From Chloracidobacterium thermophilum B (GTDB lineage Bacteria; Acidobacteriota; Blastocatellia; Chloracidobacteriales; Chloracidobacteriaceae): a stretch of 64,000 nt of DNA. Both the position numbers and the translations under genes were made by a program. The notes under the pieces were generated by a model. The model saw nothing but the letters and a program-made list of their open reading frames with translations, did not search any database and was not told the DNA's origin. Numbering within the stretch: the stretch's first letter is position 1; the number at the start of each line of letters is the position of its first letter. Shown here piece after piece: positions 16,389 through 25,536 of this stretch. The stretch covers positions 2,587,501-2,651,500 of the forward strand of contig NC_016024.1 in the NCBI RefSeq assembly GCF_000226295.1, given 5' to 3'.

Positions 16389-17397
16389 AACCGACCAACT
16401 CCCGCCGCCGGAAATTTCGGTCGTCATCCCCATGCACAACGAAGAGGGCAGTGTCGAAAAGCTCTACGAACGCCTGTGCACCGTTCTGGAAGCCCACTAC
16501 CCCTCGTTTGAAATCATCTTCGTGGACGATGCCAGCCGCGACCGGACGTACCAGCTTCTGGCCGACATTGCCGCCAGCGATTCCCGGGTGACAGTCATCA
16601 AACTCAAGCGCAACTTCGGGCAAACGCCGGCCCTGGCCGCCGGTTTCGATTACGCCCGGGGTGACATCATTGTGTCCATGGACGGCGACTTGCAACATGA
16701 CCCCAGCGACTTGCCGGCCCTGGTGGAACCCATTTATGCCGGCTACGACCTGGCCAGCGGATGGCGGCATAAACGGATTGACAACCTCGTGCTGCGCCGT
16801 ATCCCCTCGCGGGTGGCCAACTGGCTGATGGCCAAGCTGTCAGGCGTCGAGCTGCACGACTTCGGCACGACCTTCAAAGCCTACCGGCGCGACACCATCA
16901 AACGCATCCGGCTGTATGGCGAACTCCACCGGTTCATTCCGGCGCTGGCAAGCTGGAACGGCGCGCGCATCATTGAAGTCCCGATCAAGAACATCAACCG
17001 GGAAGATGGGCAATCCCACTACGGCCTCTCACGGACCTTCCGGGTGCTGTTTGACCTCGTTACCGTGCGGTTTCTGCTCAAGTACGTCACCCGCCCCCTG
17101 CACTTCTTTGGCATGCCGGGCCTGCTCAGCCTCTTTGTCGGGATGAGTATCTGGGCAGTACTGACGACCAAGAAGCTCTGGACAGGCGGCGACGTTTTCA
17201 CAGTCCATGCCCCCTGGATGATGATGGGCACGCTGTTGATTCTGGCCGGTATCCAGCTTTTTTCGACGGGCCTGGTTGCCGAGCTGCTGGCACGTACCTA
17301 TTTTGAGTCACAGGGGCAGCCGATTTACACCATTGAAAAGGTAGTGCACTATCCCTCGGCGCGTCCGCCGGCCTCGGCAACGCCGCTCCGCACCTAG
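16357..17397 (+). CDS. Family 2 glycosyltransferase with two C-terminal membrane helices
   Basis: About 346 residues from ATG 16357 (an ATG at 16378 is also possible). The GT-A domain begins ISVVIPMHNEEGSV, with FVDDASRDRT, the metal-binding SMDGDLQHDP (about residue 107) and LRRIPSRVANWLMAKLSG. After residue about 250 there are two hydrophobic segments (FFGMPGLLSLFVGMSIWAVL and MMMGTLLILAGIQLFSTGLV). This is the arrangement of DPM1/ArnC/GtrB enzymes, which move a sugar from a nucleotide to polyprenyl phosphate. It probably works with the deacetylase encoded immediately upstream. Confidence 0.9.
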   Translation: MNRVRPTMLDETDQLPPPEISVVIPMHNEEGSVEKLYERLCTVLEAHYPSFEIIFVDDASRDRTYQLLADIAASDSRVTVIKLKRNFGQTPALAAGFDYARGDIIVSMDGDLQHDPSDLPALVEPIYAGYDLASGWRHKRIDNLVLRRIPSRVANWLMAKLSGVELHDFGTTFKAYRRDTIKRIRLYGELHRFIPALASWNGARIIEVPIKNINREDGQSHYGLSRTFRVLFDLVTVRFLLKYVTRPLHFFGMPGLLSLFVGMSIWAVLTTKKLWTGGDVFTVHAPWMMMGTLLILAGIQLFSTGLVAELLARTYFESQGQPIYTIEKVVHYPSARPPASATPLRT

Positions 17398-17479
17398 CCT
17401 TCCCGCAGATATGGGCGCAACCGGTGAGGCGTGCCGTCTATGACGGCTTTTGCCGGCCAACCGCAAACATTTGGGTGCC

Positions 17480-18553
17480 ATGTTCGACAAACTGAAAGCG
17501 ATTGAAGAGAAATACGACGCCCTCACGGCACAACTCAGTGACCCTGAGGTGGTTGCTGATGCCGCGCGTTATGCCAGGCTGGCCAAGCAGCACAGCGAAC
17601 TGACGGAAGTCGTGGAGAAATTCCGGGAGTACCGCACCATTGACGCCAACCTGACCGGCGCGCGGGAACTGCTCAACGAAACGGATGACGCGGAAATGCA
17701 GGCGCTGGCGCGGGAGGAAATTGCGCTGCTTGAAAAGCAGCGGGCAGAATGTCAACTCGAACTGGCACGCCTGCTGACCCCCAAGGACCCCAACGACGGC
17801 AAGAATGTCCTGCTCGAAATCCGGGCTGGAACCGGCGGCAATGAGGCGTCGCTGTTCGCCAGCGAACTGCTGCGCATGTACCTGCGGTATGCCGAACGGC
17901 AGGGCTGGCGGGTGCAGATTCTGGATGAATCCCTGTCGGAAGTCGGTGGACTCAAGGAAGGTATTATGCTTATCGAAGGGGCGCGGGTTTATTCCCGTCT
18001 CAAGCACGAGTCCGGGGTTCACCGGGTCCAGCGGGTGCCGGCCACAGAATCGGCCGGGCGCATTCACACCTCGACGGTGACGGTCGCCGTTCTGCCCGAA
18101 GCCGAGGAAGTGGAGGTCGAGATTGACCCCAAAGACGTTCGGATTGACACGTTCTGCTCTTCAGGCCCGGGGGGGCAATCGGTCAACACTACCTACTCTG
18201 CCGTGCGCCTGACCCACCTGCCTACAGGGATTGTCGTGTCCATGCAGGATGAGAAATCCCAGATCAAGAACCGGGAAAAAGCCTTTCGGATTTTGCGTGC
18301 CCGGCTGCTTGACCTGGAGCGGCAGAAGCAACACGAAGCCATTGCCGGCGAACGCCGCGCCCAGGTGGGCACCGGTGAGCGCAGCGAAAAGATTCGTACC
18401 TACAACTTCAAGGAAAATCGCGTCACGGACCATCGCATCGGACTCACCCTGCACCAACTCGACACCGTACTGGAGGGCGATCTGGACAGCTTGCTTGACC
18501 CACTTGTGGCCCACTTTCAGGCGCTCAAAATGCAGACTGAAGTTGCGGCCTGA
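17480..18553 (+). CDS. prfA: Peptide chain release factor 1
   Basis: Reads UAA/UAG stop codons and triggers peptidyl-tRNA hydrolysis on the ribosome. 357 residues from ATG 17480 ([12 protein letters not shown]); an upstream extension is open but unlike the family. The codon-recognition tripeptide is PAT ([12 protein letters not shown], about residue 186), characteristic of RF1 rather than RF2. The peptidyl hydrolase motif is GPGGQSVN (about residue 231). The C-terminus has the usual [19 protein letters not shown]. Modification by PrmC is expected, but that gene is not here. Confidence 0.96.
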   Translation: MFDKLKAIEEKYDALTAQLSDPEVVADAARYARLAKQHSELTEVVEKFREYRTIDANLTGARELLNETDDAEMQALAREEIALLEKQRAECQLELARLLTPKDPNDGKNVLLEIRAGTGGNEASLFASELLRMYLRYAERQGWRVQILDESLSEVGGLKEGIMLIEGARVYSRLKHESGVHRVQRVPATESAGRIHTSTVTVAVLPEAEEVEVEIDPKDVRIDTFCSSGPGGQSVNTTYSAVRLTHLPTGIVVSMQDEKSQIKNREKAFRILRARLLDLERQKQHEAIAGERRAQVGTGERSEKIRTYNFKENRVTDHRIGLTLHQLDTVLEGDLDSLLDPLVAHFQALKMQTEVAA

Positions 18554-18564
18554 AGTCCACCCCC

Positions 18565-19008
18565 ATGGTCGAGACACCCCAACCAACCACAACCCTCGTG
18601 GTCGCCGCCGTCTGTGTGGACGGCCCGCGCGTGCTGCTGACCCAACGACCGCCCACTGGACGGTTCGCCAACCAGTGGGAATTTCCCGGCGGCAAACTTC
18701 ACTGGAACGAAGCTCCTGAGGCTGGACTCCAGCGCGAACTGAACGAAGAACTCGGCGTGCAGATTGCCGTCGGCTCCCCCCTGCACATCATTCACTATGC
18801 CGTGGATGCCCGGCAGGCCTTCGCCGTCATGTTCTACTGGGCGCGCATCACCGGCGGCGCTCCGGCCCTGCGTGGTGTTCAGGCTGCCTGCTGGGTGCGG
18901 CCGGAAGACATGACGGCATTGGACATTCTGGCCCCCAACCGCCCGGTGGTCGCCCGCCTGTGCCAACTCGCGGCCCGGCCCGGCGGGCTGTGTCCGCAGT
19001 TTGATTGA
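18565..19008 (+). CDS. Nudix hydrolase, MutT-like
   Basis: 147 residues; the start codon 18565 lies 11 bases after the prfA stop. The complete Nudix box (G-x5-E-x7-REUxEExGU) reads GGKLHWNEAPEAGLQ-RELNEELG at residues about 40-63. The N-terminal VVAAVCVDGPRVLLTQRP is typical of MutT-like pyrophosphohydrolases that clean up oxidised nucleotides such as 8-oxo-dGTP. C-terminal residues are consistent with a CTP-pyrophosphohydrolase/MutT type. The exact substrate is unknown. Confidence 0.88.
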   Translation: MVETPQPTTTLVVAAVCVDGPRVLLTQRPPTGRFANQWEFPGGKLHWNEAPEAGLQRELNEELGVQIAVGSPLHIIHYAVDARQAFAVMFYWARITGGAPALRGVQAACWVRPEDMTALDILAPNRPVVARLCQLAARPGGLCPQFD

Positions 19009-19063
19009 GACAGTCCGGCCGCAGCGCCGGCGTCCGGCTGGAGCCCGGCAGGTGTGCAGAGCA

Positions 19064-21340
19064 TCAGGCCGACGGCAGGTTGTCCGCCGTGTCCGGTTGG
19101 CCCGGCACTTTCCAGAAGCCGCTTGGAATAGGGTGCTCAAGGGCTTCACTTTCGACCACGCAGACGCGATCGCGTCCATTCTGCTTGGCGCGGTACAGCG
19201 CGCGGTCAGCCAGCTCCAGAAGCTGCTTGGGGTCGCTGGTGTCCGAGGGCAGGGCAGCCACCCCCAAGCTGACGGTCAGGCGCCCGCCGGGCTGCGACTC
19301 CCGCCCGGCAAAGGGATATTCGGCCACCCGCCGCCGCAGCCGCTCGGCCAGCACCGCCGCCTGGCTCTTGGGGGTGTTGGGCAACAGCACCACGAACTCT
19401 TCACCACCGTACCGCGCCAGAACATCACTGCGCCGGAAACAACGTTCCATCAACCGGGACAGGTCTTTGAGCAACTCGTTGCCAGCTTCGTGGCCATTGG
19501 TGTCGTTGAAGTGCTTGAACCGATCTACATCAAGCATGATGATCGACAGTGGGTGTCCGCTTCGTTCTGCGAGTTCAGCCTCACGGGTGAGTTTTTCCAG
19601 AAAGTAGGCGTGATTGAATAGGCCCGTCAGGCCGTCGGTGATGGCCCGGTGCCGGGCGCTGTGGTAGGCCCGCAGCATCGCTTCAAATTCACGCTTCTGG
19701 GCAATAAGCGCCTTGACGCGCATGAGGAGTTCCTTGCGGTTGATGGGCTTGGTGAGGACATCCGTCGCGCCGACTTCCAGCCCGCGCAGTTTCTCCGTGG
19801 TCTCCGGCGAGGCCGTCAGCATCAGGACCGGCAAATAGCGGGTGGCCTCGGTTTGTTTGATGAGACGGCACAGTTCATAACCATCGGTCATCGGCAGGGA
19901 AGCATCGAGCAGGACGACATCCGGCAACCGCGTAGCTGACTCGAAGTAGTTGGCATGGAGCATGGCCGCCGTGTCGTTGCCGGACGCCACGACAAGCTGC
20001 ACCCGGAGGTTTTCGCTCTCCAGAATCGTGCGCAGAAGATTCCCGCTTTCGGCGCTGGCATCCACGATGAGCACCTGAGACATTTCCAGTTGCGAGGCGG
20101 ACAAGCGGTGCGGGAGACGGAAAATCAGACGGCAGCCCTGCGTGGCGTCGCCCTCGACCGTCAGGGTCGCGCCGTGGAGTTGCAGGATGCGATAGGTCAC
20201 ACTCAGTCCCAAGGCAATACCACGGGAGGGCACATGGCTGGCCGCTTTTTGCAGGGCGCGATAGGTTGCCAGCCGCTGCTCGGCCACGATGCCGGACATA
20301 TCATCCTGAAGGGTGATGACCAGGCTCTGGACATGGCTGGAAACACGCTGTAACTCACCGGTCAGGCGCAGCATCCCACCCCGTGGGATGTACCGGAGGG
20401 CGTCGTCCAGAAGCTGGGAAAGGGCTTCGTACAGCCGGGCTTCATCGCCCACAATCATTCCAGCCGCCGGATCGAGCCGGACTTCCAGCCGGACCTGCCG
20501 GCGCTCCGCCAGGGGTGCAAAGGCCGACTGGACGGACTGAAACAGGCGCGCCGCCGAAAATTCACGAATATCCAGGGCATCCCCGCCTCGTTCGAGCCGA
20601 ACCAGGCGCATCAGATCATCCACAATGTGGAGCAATGCCTGTCCGCCAGCTTCAATGTGGCGCAGAAAACTGCGTTGGGTATCGGTCAGTGGCCCATAGG
20701 TGGCATCCTGCAGCATCTCGCAGTAACCCAGCACCGTCGTCAACGGGGCGCGCAGCTCGTAATCCACGTTGGCAATGAACTTTTCACGGTCGCGGATGGA
20801 CTGCTCACCCAACTCGGTCAACCGCTCGATGGCACGCCGCGCCGCTTCCAGTTGGCGGCTCATCTCCACCACCTGGGCTTCCGCTTCGGTCAGGCGGGCG
20901 CACCATCCGCTTTCGCGGATGAGAAACGACCACGACAACTCCTGTCCGGCCAGGGCGGCTTCCAGTTGCCCATCTGCCGCCGATTCCACCAGCAGGACGC
21001 CACACAACAACTGATCAAGGGTAAACCGCCGCAGCAGCAGCGCCGTGCTGTCAGCCACCGCAAAGGGGAAGCCAGGCAGCGCAGCACGTGGCACGCAGAC
21101 CAGAAGGTTCGCCCGAATGGCGTCGAGCCGTTCGGTCAGCGTTGTTTCAAGGGTCTCACGGGCAAACTCCTCGTAGCCCACCGAGGCCAGCAGACGAAAC
21201 CGCTCGTCATCAAAAAAAGCCACGGCCAGCGGCGCCTGCGCCAGGTGCCGGGACAGCGCCGTGGCCGCCTGTTGCAGACGGTAGATCAGAGCCGGCGTGA
21301 GTGATTTGGAAACCCAGGTCTTCAAAGTTTTCAGGGACAA
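19064..21340 (-). CDS. Hybrid pseudo-histidine kinase / receiver / GGDEF diguanylate cyclase
   Basis: About 758 residues if translation starts at TTG 21340 (preceded by GAGGGGGG); TTG 21412 and GTG codons between are alternatives. Order: a GAF-like N-terminal region (about 20-160), a coiled coil, a HisKA-like helix pair (FIANVDYELRAPLTT) where the phospho-accepting His of SHELR is Tyr, and a degenerate ATPase domain (LSQLLDDALRY for the N box, DDMSGI for the G1 box). A receiver follows (VLIVDASAES, VVLLDASLPMTDG with phospho-acceptor Asp, TKPI), then a GGDEF domain with RRSD I-site and active motif YGGEEF. It should make cyclic-di-GMP under control of the receiver and sensor regions, but is unlikely to autophosphorylate. 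Confidence 0.88.
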   Translation of the reverse strand: MSLKTLKTWVSKSLTPALIYRLQQAATALSRHLAQAPLAVAFFDDERFRLLASVGYEEFARETLETTLTERLDAIRANLLVCVPRAALPGFPFAVADSTALLLRRFTLDQLLCGVLLVESAADGQLEAALAGQELSWSFLIRESGWCARLTEAEAQVVEMSRQLEAARRAIERLTELGEQSIRDREKFIANVDYELRAPLTTVLGYCEMLQDATYGPLTDTQRSFLRHIEAGGQALLHIVDDLMRLVRLERGGDALDIREFSAARLFQSVQSAFAPLAERRQVRLEVRLDPAAGMIVGDEARLYEALSQLLDDALRYIPRGGMLRLTGELQRVSSHVQSLVITLQDDMSGIVAEQRLATYRALQKAASHVPSRGIALGLSVTYRILQLHGATLTVEGDATQGCRLIFRLPHRLSASQLEMSQVLIVDASAESGNLLRTILESENLRVQLVVASGNDTAAMLHANYFESATRLPDVVLLDASLPMTDGYELCRLIKQTEATRYLPVLMLTASPETTEKLRGLEVGATDVLTKPINRKELLMRVKALIAQKREFEAMLRAYHSARHRAITDGLTGLFNHAYFLEKLTREAELAERSGHPLSIIMLDVDRFKHFNDTNGHEAGNELLKDLSRLMERCFRRSDVLARYGGEEFVVLLPNTPKSQAAVLAERLRRRVAEYPFAGRESQPGGRLTVSLGVAALPSDTSDPKQLLELADRALYRAKQNGRDRVCVVESEALEHPIPSGFWKVPGQPDTADNLPSA

Positions 21341-21436
21341 GCCACCACCCCCCTCAACCACCGCACAGGGAGGCTTTCTCACTGGACGACACAAAGCCGG
21401 AACCCGCTGCAAGGCTGAACTGGCGCTTGCCGCCCA

Positions 21437-22531
21437 TTATGCCGACGGCCGCGACGTGGCTGCAAGCATCCCGCAGGCGGCGAAAATGTCACGCCCGCGC
21501 GGACGACGAAGATAGGTCGGCAACCCCTTCGCCCGCAGCAGTGCCTGAAAGCGCAGCACACGCTCCGGCGGCGACGGTTGAAAAGGAAGTCCTGGCACGG
21601 GGTTGTGCGGGATGAGGTTGACCTTGGCCGCCTCCCGCGCCCGCAGTGGCGCCAGCCAGCGCAGCAGTGCCCGTGCCTGCTCATCCGCGTCATTGACGCC
21701 ATCCAGCAGCACATACTCAAAGGTGATTCGCTCGCCCGGCTGCCGGGGAAACATCAGGCACGCCTCACGCAAGGCTTCCAGCGGGTAGGTCAGGTTGACC
21801 GGCATCAACCGCGCCCGCAACTCATCGGTGGCCGCCGTCAGCGAAACCGCCAGGCGCGGACGGTCCGGCTCGCGTCCCAAGGCGATGATCCGGGGGACAA
21901 TCCCAACGGTTGACAGCGTCACCCGCCGGGGAACAATGTGCAGTCCTTCCGGGTCGGCCAGGACACGGAGCGCGTGGAGCACGTGGTCGTAGTTGAGCAA
22001 CGGCTCCCCCATCCCCATCAACACCAGATTGACGCCAGCCGGACGCGGTTGTTGCCAGCGATGGACAGCATCCCGCAACACGTACAAGACCTGCGCGACG
22101 ATTTCGCCCGCCGTCAGATTCCGCTGCAATCCCAGGGTCGCCGTGGCGCAAAAGGCACAGCGCATGGGACAGCCTGCCTGCGAAGAAAGGCACAACGTGA
22201 TCCGTCCGCCATCGGGAATCCAGACGGTTTCAATGGCATGCCCGTCGCGTACGGTGAACAGGTAGCGGCGTGTCCCATCCGCAGCCTCGAAGACTTCCAT
22301 CAGCGACAGCGGCCGCAGGTCGGACTCAGCCGCCAGCCCGGTGCGTAGGGCGCGGGGCAGCTCCAGCGCCGCTTCGGGCGTTTCGACGAGCCGCCGGTGG
22401 AGCGCCTGGAAAAGTTGCCGCCCGCGATACGCCGGCAGCCCACGCTCCACCATGAAGGCGCACATCTGCTGGCAGGTGAAGCCCAACAGGTCGTGGCCCG
22501 CCATGGCGACGGATGCGGATGACATGGGCAC
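21437..22531 (-). CDS. rlmN: Dual-specificity 23S rRNA / tRNA adenine C2-methyltransferase RlmN
   Basis: Radical-SAM enzyme that methylates C2 of A2503 in 23S rRNA and A37 in some tRNAs. About 364 residues from GTG 22531, which has GGGAGG six bases upstream; ATG 22525 is the alternative. Motifs are CLSSQAGCPMRCAFCATA with the CxxxCxxC 4Fe-4S site (about residue 120), LVLMGMGEPLLNYDHV, the SLTAATDELRARLMPVN region and a C-terminal RGRDIFAACGMLA carrying the Cys that forms the protein-RNA intermediate. The Cfr resistance subtype is unlikely, given this housekeeping setting. Confidence 0.93.
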   Translation of the reverse strand: MPMSSASVAMAGHDLLGFTCQQMCAFMVERGLPAYRGRQLFQALHRRLVETPEAALELPRALRTGLAAESDLRPLSLMEVFEAADGTRRYLFTVRDGHAIETVWIPDGGRITLCLSSQAGCPMRCAFCATATLGLQRNLTAGEIVAQVLYVLRDAVHRWQQPRPAGVNLVLMGMGEPLLNYDHVLHALRVLADPEGLHIVPRRVTLSTVGIVPRIIALGREPDRPRLAVSLTAATDELRARLMPVNLTYPLEALREACLMFPRQPGERITFEYVLLDGVNDADEQARALLRWLAPLRAREAAKVNLIPHNPVPGLPFQPSPPERVLRFQALLRAKGLPTYLRRPRGRDIFAACGMLAATSRPSA

Positions 22532-22727
22532 CAACAACCTCCCTTCTCCTGGCTTCAACCCGGATTCCACGTGCACGGGCAACAGCCTATCAAAGCATGC
22601 CCGTGACCACTGACCAAGCCAGTCCCGTGCCCGGCGGCAGCCGCCCAAAACACCCGCCCTGGGCTGGAAAGCATACGCGCCGAAGCACAAAGTACGTTAG
22701 CCTACGCACAGGACGACCGCCGCTGGC

Positions 22728-22739
22728 TTACATTTGTAA
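22728..22739. promoter_or_regulatory. Palindrome TTACATTTGTAA, possible BlaI/CopY-type operator
   Basis: TTACA-TT-TGTAA at 22728-22739 in the 346-base gap between rlmN and the small zinc protein gene. It contains TACAnnTGTA, the core recognised by BlaI/MecI/CopY repressors. The same gap also holds repeats of GCTTTCCTTG (22810-22819 and 22843-22852) closer to the downstream gene. No repressor gene is adjacent, so the assignment rests only on the motif. Confidence 0.3.
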
Positions 22740-22877
22740 AAAAATGTTTTGACCTGCCCTCCGGTCGGTCATCCACCAGAACCGACAGAGCAGCTTTACT
22801 GAGTCTTGTGCTTTCCTTGGCGGCTGTTTCCTTGACCGTTATGCTTTCCTTGCCTTTCTGTCCAGGGTGAAACGACG

Positions 22878-23069
22878 ATGCCGACGCGAGCTTTCTGCGA
22901 CTGCTGTGACGAACCGACCCGGCAGCTTTTCGACATCACGCGCATCCCGGAACTGGCTTCCGTGGTACGCCAGTTCGGCTACCGGGCCGTGTGTCAGGCT
23001 TGCTATGACAATCTCTTTGAGGAACTCGAACGCGAACGGGAACGCGAGGAAGAAGACGTGGATGCCTAG
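22878..23069 (+). CDS. Small double-CxxC zinc-binding protein, unknown function
   Basis: 63 residues from ATG 22878, with GGGTGA upstream. Two Cys pairs (CDCCDEP near residue 7 and CQACYDN near residue 39) could bind one zinc. The C-terminus is a charged helix rich in Glu and Arg (EELEREREREEE). The second Cys pair and acidic tail are reminiscent of small zinc-ribbon adaptor proteins, but I do not recognise the family. It is the first gene of a plus-strand run that continues with a FAD oxidoreductase 86 bases on. Confidence 0.65.
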   Translation: MPTRAFCDCCDEPTRQLFDITRIPELASVVRQFGYRAVCQACYDNLFEELEREREREEEDVDA

Positions 23070-23155
23070 CCCGGCCCCGCGCCGGGTGCCCGTTCGCCAT
23101 CCCGCGAATCGCTGAAACCGGCGCTATCAAGCCCAGCGCAAGGTTTTGAAAAACC

Positions 23156-24313
23156 ATGAACAAACAAGCTGAAGTCGTCATTATCGGCGGCGGCGTGATT
23201 GGATGCAGCATTGCCTATTTTCTGACCCGGCACGGGTGCCGCGACGTGCTCATTCTCGAACGCGAGAACTTTCAGGGCAAACACTCCACCGGACGGAGCG
23301 CTGGCGGCGTTCGCCAGCAGTTTGCCACCCCGGTCAACATCTGCATGTCGCGCTTTTCCATTGATTTTTTCACGCACTTCGAGGAGCTCACCGGACAGGA
23401 CCCCGAATACCGGCGCTATGGCTACCTGTTCATTGCCACCGAGCCGGCCCATGTGGACTACCTGCAACAGAATCTGCGCGTCCAGCAGGCGGAAGGTATC
23501 CCCGTGGAGTTTCTGACCCGCGAAGACATTGCCAAACTTGTTCCTCAGCTTTACGTCGAAGACGTACTGGGCGGCACTTATTGCCCAACGGATGGCTTCG
23601 TTGACCCCTACAGCATCATGCAGGGCTTCAACCGCAAGGCCCGCGAACAGGGGGCGCGCATCGAACTGGAGACCGAAGTGCTGGATTTCACCGTGGAGCA
23701 CGGACGCATCACGGGTGTGGTCACGAACCGGGGGCACATTGCAACGCCGGTAGTTGTCAACGCCGCCGGGGCCTGGTCGCATCTGGTCGGACGCAAGCTC
23801 GGCGTGGACATCCCCATCCGTCCCACCAAGCGGCAAATCGTGACGACCGAACGCTTTGATGAACTGCCCCGCGAGTTGCCCATGCTCGTGGATTTGAGCA
23901 CCGGCTGCTACATGCGCAAGGAAGGCGACGGCGTCATGCTGGGCTGGGCCGATCCCAACGAGCCGGAAAGTTTCGATACGACCTTCAACCCGGACTTCAT
24001 TGACGCCATCATCGAGCGGGCGCTTCCGCGCGTGCCCTGCCTGGCAAACGCCTCGATCAACCTGCGCCGCTGCTGGGGCGGACTCTACGACATCTCGCCC
24101 GATCACCACGCCATCGTCGGCCCGGTGCCGCAGGTCGAAGGCTTCTATGTCTGCACCGGCTTCAGTGGGCACGGCATCATGCACTCGCCGGCCATGGGAA
24201 CGGCCATTGCCGAAATGATTTTGTTTGGCGAATCCCGTACCCTCGACGTGAAACCGCTCTCCATCGAACGCTTTTCCACCGGCGAACTGCTGCACGAAAC
24301 GGCCGTCATCTGA
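23156..24313 (+). CDS. FAD-dependent oxidoreductase of the DAO / sarcosine oxidase beta family
   Basis: 385 residues. The N-terminal dinucleotide fold VVIIGGGVIGCSIAYFL is followed by LILERENFQGKHSTGRSAGGVRQQF, the flavin contact region of DadA/SoxB-like amine oxidases. VVNAAGAWSH (about residue 200) and the C-terminal GLYDISPDHHAIVGPVPQVEGFYVCTGFSGHG are also typical. It probably oxidises a secondary amine or amino acid such as sarcosine, proline or glycine, feeding electrons to oxygen or quinone; the substrate cannot be told. Six bases separate it from the next gene, an SDR. Confidence 0.88.
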   Translation: MNKQAEVVIIGGGVIGCSIAYFLTRHGCRDVLILERENFQGKHSTGRSAGGVRQQFATPVNICMSRFSIDFFTHFEELTGQDPEYRRYGYLFIATEPAHVDYLQQNLRVQQAEGIPVEFLTREDIAKLVPQLYVEDVLGGTYCPTDGFVDPYSIMQGFNRKAREQGARIELETEVLDFTVEHGRITGVVTNRGHIATPVVVNAAGAWSHLVGRKLGVDIPIRPTKRQIVTTERFDELPRELPMLVDLSTGCYMRKEGDGVMLGWADPNEPESFDTTFNPDFIDAIIERALPRVPCLANASINLRRCWGGLYDISPDHHAIVGPVPQVEGFYVCTGFSGHGIMHSPAMGTAIAEMILFGESRTLDVKPLSIERFSTGELLHETAVI

Positions 24314-24319
24314 CGCCCC

Positions 24320-25060
24320 ATGGCCCCTACCTACGCCATCTTTGGCGCCACTTCGGGCATTGCGCGGGCGGTCATTGCCGAGCTGGCCCGGCGCGGCATC
24401 ACCTTGGTGCTCGCCGGACGCAACCTGCCCGAAGTCGAACGCATTGCCGCCGATACTCACCTGCGCTACGGCGTTCCAACCCACAGCCTGGCGTTTGACG
24501 CCTGTGACCTGTCCAGCCACGGCGCGGTCTGGACGGCAGCCGTGGCATGTACCGGCCGCCTGGATGGCATCCTCGTGGCTTTCGGAACGCTGACCGACCA
24601 GAAACAGGCCGAGCAGGATGTTGCCGCTGCCGAAGCCATGATTGCCTCGAACTACGTCGGCGTGGTGTCGCTGGTGACGCACGCCGCCAACTACTTTGAA
24701 AAGGAACGCCGGGGCGTCATCGGCGTGATTTCCTCTGTAGCTGGCGATCGCGGACGCCAGAGCAACTACGTCTATGGCTCAGCCAAGGCAGGCGTCACGG
24801 CCTTCTGCCAGGGGCTGCGGCAGCGACTTTTCAAAAGCGGCGTACGGGTCGTCACCATCAAGCCAGGAATTGTGGACACGCCGATGACCTACGGGATGAA
24901 GCTCCCCCCTCTGGTTGCCAGGCCGGAGCGCGTCGCGCGGGACATTGTGCGCGCCCTGTACCGCGCCGACGGCGACATCTACACCCCGTTTTTCTGGCGC
25001 TTCATCATGCTGGTCATTCGGATGATTCCCGAACCCATCTTCAAACGGCTCTCACTATGA
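24320..25060 (+). CDS. Short-chain dehydrogenase/reductase
   Basis: 246 residues. Rossmann nucleotide motif is GATSGIA near the N-terminus with AGRN after strand 2 (prefers NADP, by pattern). The catalytic triad is visible: Ser in GVISSVAGDRG (about residue 135) and YVYGSAKAG (Tyr and Lys, about residues 149-153). A long hydrophobic C-terminal segment (FFWRFIMLVIRMIPEPIFKRL) may associate with the membrane, as in SDRs acting on lipids. The stop overlaps the start of the next gene (ATGA). Confidence 0.9.
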   Translation: MAPTYAIFGATSGIARAVIAELARRGITLVLAGRNLPEVERIAADTHLRYGVPTHSLAFDACDLSSHGAVWTAAVACTGRLDGILVAFGTLTDQKQAEQDVAAAEAMIASNYVGVVSLVTHAANYFEKERRGVIGVISSVAGDRGRQSNYVYGSAKAGVTAFCQGLRQRLFKSGVRVVTIKPGIVDTPMTYGMKLPPLVARPERVARDIVRALYRADGDIYTPFFWRFIMLVIRMIPEPIFKRLSL

Positions 25061-25536
25061 CCGATGTCCGGCATCGCTGGTGGTGGCTGCTGCTCCCCAT
25101 CAGTTGGATGGCGGCGATTTTTGTGTTTTCAAGCGACTGGCTTGCCTGGCGCAACACCGCGCCGGTGGCCTACGGCTGGCTGCGGTGGTGGCGGCCCTAC
25201 CTGGATGAGCAGCAACTTGAAAGCCTGCACCTCCTCCTGCGCAAGCTGGGGCACGTCACCGAGTATGCGCTGCTGGCCGTGCTCTGGTACGTGGCCCTGC
25301 GCCGGGCCCACCGGTGGCAGGCGTGGCAGGCCGGACTGGGCGCAGCGGTGATTTCCATCCCCTATGCCGCGCTGGACGAATGGCGGCAGACGTTCACGGC
25401 GGAACGCAGCGGAAGCCTTGCCGATGTGCTGCTGGACAGCCTTGGTGTCGGACTGGCCATCGGCAGCATTGGCCTGTTCCATGTGATACGAATCAGCGCA
25501 GACGCTGGCGCAGGCGTCCGAGATATTCGTACATAG
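25057..25536 (+). CDS. VanZ-like membrane protein
   Basis: 159 residues with four hydrophobic segments (about residues 9-26, 65-83, 92-108 and 125-142). Family signatures are LRKLGHVTEYALLAVL and the acidic DEWRQTFTAERSGSLADVLLDSLGVG. VanZ family members (PF04892) are small membrane proteins linked in one case to teicoplanin resistance; most have no known role. It overlaps the SDR gene by four bases and its 3' end overlaps the convergent ydcF-like gene by 44 bases. Confidence 0.87.
   Translation: MTDVRHRWWWLLLPISWMAAIFVFSSDWLAWRNTAPVAYGWLRWWRPYLDEQQLESLHLLLRKLGHVTEYALLAVLWYVALRRAHRWQAWQAGLGAAVISIPYAALDEWRQTFTAERSGSLADVLLDSLGVGLAIGSIGLFHVIRISADAGAGVRDIRT

Noticed and set aside
15255-16439. 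Long antisense open frame (394 codons) over the deacetylase gene
   Set aside because: High-GC shadow of a well-supported gene; no domain, signal or ribosome-binding site.
23066-24682. Antisense open frame of 538 codons opposite the FAD oxidoreductase
   Set aside because: His/Gly/Asp-rich composition typical of antisense translation of GC-rich genes, no family motif, and the plus-strand gene is certain.
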